From the NCBI GenBank assembly GCA_964415675.1, contig CAYQBG010000004.1:175563-239562 (forward strand): 64,000 nt of DNA, given 5' to 3'. Each line of letters begins with the position of its first letter. Position 1 is the first letter of the stretch. The DNA comes from UBA5336 sp964415675. GTDB taxonomy: Bacteria > Pseudomonadota > Alphaproteobacteria > Caulobacterales > Hyphomonadaceae. The translations under genes were made by a program, and so were the position numbers. The notes below the pieces were generated by a model. The model searched no databases. It was not told the DNA's origin and saw nothing but the letters and a program-made list of their open reading frames with translations. Of the stretch, positions 60,426 through 64,000 are shown one piece after another.

Positions 60426-62033
60426 CTATTCCGCAGCATCTTTCCTGACCGGCAGGTCCCCGGCGTCGGACAATGGAAATGTGACACGGACCCGGGTGCC
60501 CTCTCCGGGCCTGGTATCGATGCGGACCTTTCCGCCATGCAAGTCGGCGAAACGTTTGACGACAGCAAGGCCCAGCCCCGTACCGACCCGCCCTCTGGCA
60601 TTTTCGCCCTGCGCGAAGGGCGATGCGATCCGCCTGAGATCCTCTTCGTCCATCCCCGCCCCCTCGTCTTCCACGCATAGCCAGGCACCCGCCTCATCAA
60701 CCCAGGCATCGAGCCGCACGACACTGCACTTTTCCGAATATTTGATCGCATTGCTAACGAGGTTCTGCCAGACTTGCCGGATGGCGCGCGGGTCGGCCGT
60801 CGCAAGGACAGGCTTAGTTGCGAGCATCCTGAGTTCGACATCCGAACGGTCTGCCTGCGGCTCCAGCTGCCGGATCACGCCTTGCCCCAGTTCGACCAGA
60901 TCGACAGACTCCGGTTCCAGAACCTGACGCCCCGTCTCAGACCTGGCAAGATCGAGTATGTCATCGACCAGAAGCAGGAGGTCCTGCGCACTTTCGTGAA
61001 TGATGCCGGAATACTGGTCATAGGGCGACTGGAGGGGGCCACGCACAGCATTGTTCATCATGTCTGAAAAGCCGATAATCGCGTTGAGCGGCGTTTTCAG
61101 CTCGTGGCCGAGGGATGCGAAAAAGGCCGTCCGGTCGGCCAGCGCGGCCTGCGACTCTCGTTTCAGCTTCGACAATTCGTCCTGCGTGATTGCGGCGGGC
61201 AAAGCCAGCAGAACCCCGCTGGTTTCCCCGAACCTTACATATAGGTCGAGTGTGGCGCCGTCGGGGCGTTCGATACGCCGATGACCCGCTTCCCGCATAA
61301 GCTTCGCCACGGGCATTTCGACCCCTTCGCCAAAGCCATATTCGGCCAGCTGTCCTGCTCTCAGCGCAGGGGCAAGCGAGCGATCACCATGGATCGCCGT
61401 GACACGCCCATGCCGTGTCAGTTCAACGATCAGGACCGGTGAAGTATCCGGCAGCATCGACAGGTCCGCCATACGACGTGCGATGCTCTGGACAGTTCCG
61501 GCCGGCTGACGCGCCTCACTCGCCTCAGCAAGATCCTGCCCCGCCTGCCAGACCAGCCAGACCACCGCGCAAAGCCCCGCCAGCGCAAATGCCAGCTCCA
61601 GGCCAGCCAGCGCCGAAAGCGGCGGCGGCGCTCCAGCCAGCGCCTGCAAGACCAGCAACAAGACAAAGGCTATAACAGCGAACACCCCCGCCTCAATCGC
61701 CATCTGCCCCCGACCGGCTGCAAGCCCGACCAGCGGCCCGATCATGAACAGGATGACCAGCGGAGAAAGCGCCCCGCCCGTCAGCGTGACGGCCAGCAAT
61801 GACACCAAAGTCCAGGCCAGCACCTGCAGGGCACTGGCACGCGGACCAGAGCCAGGCCGGACAGGCCTGACCACAAGCCCCGCCCAGGCCGGCAGGGACA
61901 TGGCCACTGCAGCAACCACGGCCGCAGGCCAGGAGGCACCCGCAAGCCAACCGCCCCCTGCCGCAAGCACGCAAAGGCCCATCCAGACCGCCGCGAAACG
62001 CGGCCCGAAGCCGTTGTCATTAACGTTCGTCAA
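60426..62033 (-). CDS. Multi-pass sensor histidine kinase
   Basis: The 535-residue protein has six or more N-terminal membrane helices (1-165), a PAS-like middle (about 185-290), then HisKA with His in SLGHELKTPLNAIIGFSDMM (about 310) and HATPase (NLVSNAIKYSEK, DEGAGMDEEDL, GTGLGLAVVKRFADLHGG). The HisKA sequence resembles the DivJ/PleC cell-cycle kinases. The start TTG at 62033 is weakly supported; ATG 61982 is an alternative. It lies 45 bases upstream of the desulfurase on the same strand and may be co-transcribed. Confidence 0.82.
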   Translation of the reverse strand: MTNVNDNGFGPRFAAVWMGLCVLAAGGGWLAGASWPAAVVAAVAMSLPAWAGLVVRPVRPGSGPRASALQVLAWTLVSLLAVTLTGGALSPLVILFMIGPLVGLAAGRGQMAIEAGVFAVIAFVLLLVLQALAGAPPPLSALAGLELAFALAGLCAVVWLVWQAGQDLAEASEARQPAGTVQSIARRMADLSMLPDTSPVLIVELTRHGRVTAIHGDRSLAPALRAGQLAEYGFGEGVEMPVAKLMREAGHRRIERPDGATLDLYVRFGETSGVLLALPAAITQDELSKLKRESQAALADRTAFFASLGHELKTPLNAIIGFSDMMNNAVRGPLQSPYDQYSGIIHESAQDLLLLVDDILDLARSETGRQVLEPESVDLVELGQGVIRQLEPQADRSDVELRMLATKPVLATADPRAIRQVWQNLVSNAIKYSEKCSVVRLDAWVDEAGAWLCVEDEGAGMDEEDLRRIASPFAQGENARGRVGTGLGLAVVKRFADLHGGKVRIDTRPGEGTRVRVTFPLSDAGDLPVRKDAAE

Positions 62034-62176
62034 TTAACCTGCCCGAAAAGTTTATGGGACATGACTGTTTCTTAATGCTTCCGGCGCTGTATTGACTGCA
62101 ATTCTTGCTCCGAGGCGAACCTTCCCAAGACCGGGAAGTTAGGGCATTGTGCCCGCCAAAGCGTGAGGGGTCATCC

Positions 62177-63169
62177 ATGAAGTTCTCAGTACGAGCCTTA
62201 GCTATAATCGCCGCAGGATTTCTGGCGAGTCAGTTCACCCAGAGTGATGCACAGTCCGCATCAGGTTCCCCGGACGTGATATCCGAGAGTGCCGCAGTCT
62301 ATGCCACTTATCACGCGGATGTGTCCGATGTTCGAAACCGCCCGTTCAGCTCAGCGTCAGACATCGAAGAGTCGCTGACCAATCTCGGCGGGCAGAACCC
62401 CGGAAAATTGTCGAGCGGCTGGATTGCCTATTCTGCGCTGGTGGCTTCCCAGGATCCCGGGTTCCGCAGGGCCGTGCGTGACATTGAGGGCTTTTATGGC
62501 CGCGACAGCCTGATGCTGGGCCTGCGCAACGATATCCGTTATGCGCGGACACTTGAGGGCGGGACCACGGCGGTCACATCTTCGCTTTCCGCGATCGATG
62601 CCGATTCCCGCCGGCTAAAAGGGGCCGGGGCCTATATCAAGGAACAGGCCTACTCGCTGCAGGGCGCTGGCTGGGCCAAGGCAAGGATCGGGGACACAAA
62701 TTCCCTGATCAACGAAATCAAGACGAAAGCGCTCGCCGGGCGTCCGGTGCGAGCCAACCTGCGCACGGCATTTTCGGCCCCCGACATAGACAGCGTCCTC
62801 GTTCGCGCGGGCCAGTCCGGTGCGCCGTCTCTTTGGGACGGTGTCAGCACGGCGGCCAGCGCAATCAAATTCCCGACAATTCAGGCCGCCTATTCCGGCC
62901 GCGCAGCACGCATTCGTCATGGCAAGGAGCCGATTGCCGACAAGATCGCGACACTGGCCGCCTACCGCATTCTGGGCGAAGATGCCGCCCCGGCATCCGA
63001 GCTTCGCAACGCCATGAATGAGCGCTCAACATCAAGCTGTCTCAACATGGCTCAGCTCAACCTGCAGCAATGTGTGGCCGCGGCTCACAAACAGTATGAG
63101 GTGCCCTTCTGTATCGGAGAGCACGCGCTGACAGATGTCGGTGAATGTATCGGCGAGGTCGTCCAGTAG
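62177..63169 (+). CDS. Secreted hypothetical protein
   Basis: I do not recognise the 330-residue protein. It begins with a signal peptide (MKFSVRALAIIAAGFLASQFTQSDAQS). The body has helical blocks (SSGWIAYSALVASQDPGFRRAV, GFYGRDSLMLGLRNDIRYAR) and two pairs of Cys in the last 60 residues (SSCLNMAQLNLQQCVAAA and FCIGEHALTDVGECIG), likely disulfides. GAGGGG precedes the ATG. It is divergent from the histidine kinase with a 143-base gap. Confidence 0.65.
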   Translation: MKFSVRALAIIAAGFLASQFTQSDAQSASGSPDVISESAAVYATYHADVSDVRNRPFSSASDIEESLTNLGGQNPGKLSSGWIAYSALVASQDPGFRRAVRDIEGFYGRDSLMLGLRNDIRYARTLEGGTTAVTSSLSAIDADSRRLKGAGAYIKEQAYSLQGAGWAKARIGDTNSLINEIKTKALAGRPVRANLRTAFSAPDIDSVLVRAGQSGAPSLWDGVSTAASAIKFPTIQAAYSGRAARIRHGKEPIADKIATLAAYRILGEDAAPASELRNAMNERSTSSCLNMAQLNLQQCVAAAHKQYEVPFCIGEHALTDVGECIGEVVQ

Positions 63170-63244
63170 GCTCAACCGGGAAATTTGCTGTAAAGGCGCA
63201 TTCGGGGGCTTCCCATAGGGAGGTCCCCGCTCCACATCTGGGCT

Positions 63245-63667
63245 ATGAGCGTTTCAGAGTCAGCCACACAGATCCGCGAAGAATTTGCCTTCCTCGACGA
63301 TTGGGAAGACAGATATGCGCATATTATTGATATGGGCCGGGCCAATCCGCCGCTCTCGCCCGATGAGCGCAATGAGGACACGCGCGTTCGGGGCTGCGCC
63401 TCTCAGGTCTGGATGGTCAGCGAGCCACTTGGCGATGGCCAGCTCGGCCTGCGCGCAGAGTCGGATGCCGTACTCGTTTCCGGCCTGATCGCAATACTGA
63501 TCCGGCTTTACTCCGGCCAGAATGTCGCCGACATTCTTGAATTCGACGCCCATGACTTTTTCCGTGACATTGGGGTCAGTGACGCCCTCACGGCGCAACG
63601 ATCGAACGGGCTGGCCTCCATGCTTGCCCGGATCAAGGCAGACGCCCGCGCGTTCGGCGCGACCTGA
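63245..63667 (+). CDS. sufE: Sulfur acceptor SufE
   Basis: The 140-residue protein has the SufE pattern: FAFLDDWEDRYAHIIDMGR, EDTRVRGCASQVWMVSE with the persulfide-accepting Cys and GLIAILIRLYSGQNVADIL. SufE takes sulfur from SufS and passes it to SufB. It stands apart from the other suf genes and 75 bases after the secreted protein gene. Confidence 0.94.
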   Translation: MSVSESATQIREEFAFLDDWEDRYAHIIDMGRANPPLSPDERNEDTRVRGCASQVWMVSEPLGDGQLGLRAESDAVLVSGLIAILIRLYSGQNVADILEFDAHDFFRDIGVSDALTAQRSNGLASMLARIKADARAFGAT

Positions 63668-63763
63668 CCCTGTCTGGATGAGACCAGCAACGAAAGCGAA
63701 ATGATAGCGCGCCTGGCGCAGCAAACACGGCCTGTAAGCGCGACCACACAGGTCTGAGACGCC

Positions 63764-64000
63764 TCACGCGGCGCGGGCATGGTGCAATGGAATGACGCTC
63801 CGCAAACCATCCTCCACCTGCTCGAGCCAGGCATCGAAATCAGGATCGTCGCGTCGATCTTCAATCGCGTGGCAGCCATGAGCGACAGTCGAGCGATCAC
63901 GATCAAAAGCACGCGCCACACGCGCGAGGCTCATGCCCAGCCCCATGAGGTGGTCCTGGTTTCCTGCACAGTTTTCCGGCCCTGCTAAGGTATATCCCTT
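63764..64000 (-). CDS. DnaA domain IV-like DNA-binding protein (N-terminus cut by window)
   Basis: The reading frame is open from the window end (18 further codons before the first visible Met at 63946), so the gene continues outside. The visible sequence has MSLARVARAFDRDRSTVAHGCHAIEDRRDDPDFD, the helix-turn-helix of the C-terminal DnaA-like domain (RDRSTVAH) common in alphaproteobacterial small proteins. A role in replication or transcription near DnaA boxes is possible but not shown. The 96-base gap to sufE (convergent) contains no gene. Confidence 0.7.
   Translation of the reverse strand, partial: KGYTLAGPENCAGNQDHLMGLGMSLARVARAFDRDRSTVAHGCHAIEDRRDDPDFDAWLEQVEDGLRSVIPLHHARAA

Noticed and set aside
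1..64000. Phage, IS element or rRNA operon
   Set aside because: I saw no integrase, transposase, inverted-repeat ends of an IS, phage structural genes or rRNA sequence.

Overview
The window is GC-rich, densely coded chromosomal DNA. It looks like an alphaproteobacterium of the Caulobacterales/Hyphomonadales type. The evidence is a TrcR (DUF1013) homologue, a PodJ-like polar organiser with a perfect CtrA box upstream, GANTC sites in front of trcR, a ChvI-type regulator, a split SUF operon and a DnaA-domain-IV-like small protein. I see no phage, insertion sequence, CRISPR array or rRNA. There are two tRNAs (Cys, Asn) and a probable 6S RNA in its classic place upstream of 5-formyl-THF cyclo-ligase.

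Layout. 1-9.5 kb: phytase-like esterase (cut by the window edge), 6S RNA, fthC, a membrane diguanylate cyclase, a metallo-beta-lactamase-fold hydrolase, an ATP-grasp-like protein, a TIGR01244 protein, an oppB/oppC permease pair without its other subunits, a methyltransferase and a glycine-zipper envelope protein. 9.5-20.7 kb: tlyA, a lipoprotein SodC, SDRs, a CBS-histidine kinase-receiver hybrid, a ClpP paralogue, trcR, a TspO-like membrane protein, two MscS channels and small envelope proteins. 20.7-28.7 kb: dapB and lipid/CoA metabolism (enoyl-CoA hydratase, CaiB-type CoA transferase, SDRs), two unknown small genes, and a GNAT/JmjC-like pair. 28.9-34.5 kb: rpsD, PPK2, a lactone oxidase/DSD1-like pair, a TIR protein and the two tRNAs.

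34.7-38.2 kb is a Kdo (LPS core sugar) cluster: kdsA, kdsB, a histidine phosphatase and kdsD. No HAD-type kdsC is present, so the histidine phosphatase is a candidate for the missing Kdo-8-phosphate phosphatase step. 38.4-43.8 kb holds a type I secretion ABC exporter and adaptor, then chvI and a membrane TIR-TPR protein on the other strand. 44-50.5 kb carries a TfoX-like protein, the large podJ-like gene, and a MerR regulator with an acyl-CoA dehydrogenase.

50.6-63.7 kb is the Fe-S assembly region. On the minus strand a histidine kinase, a cysteine desulfurase and sufB are followed by sufC, sufD, sufS and sufT; sufE lies nearby on the plus strand. sufB and sufC are separated by about 3.4 kb of accessory genes: a toxin-antitoxin pair, GrpB, an internally duplicated membrane protein, two near-identical tandem lipoproteins and a coiled-coil protein.

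Most interesting for follow-up: the accessory block inside the suf operon with its duplicated lipoproteins, the two TIR proteins (one beside chvI), the Kdo cluster with a histidine phosphatase, the CtrA box and leaderless promoter between podJ and the MerR gene, and a SodC with a changed zinc ligand. All functions are read from sequence motifs by eye; no database search was run.
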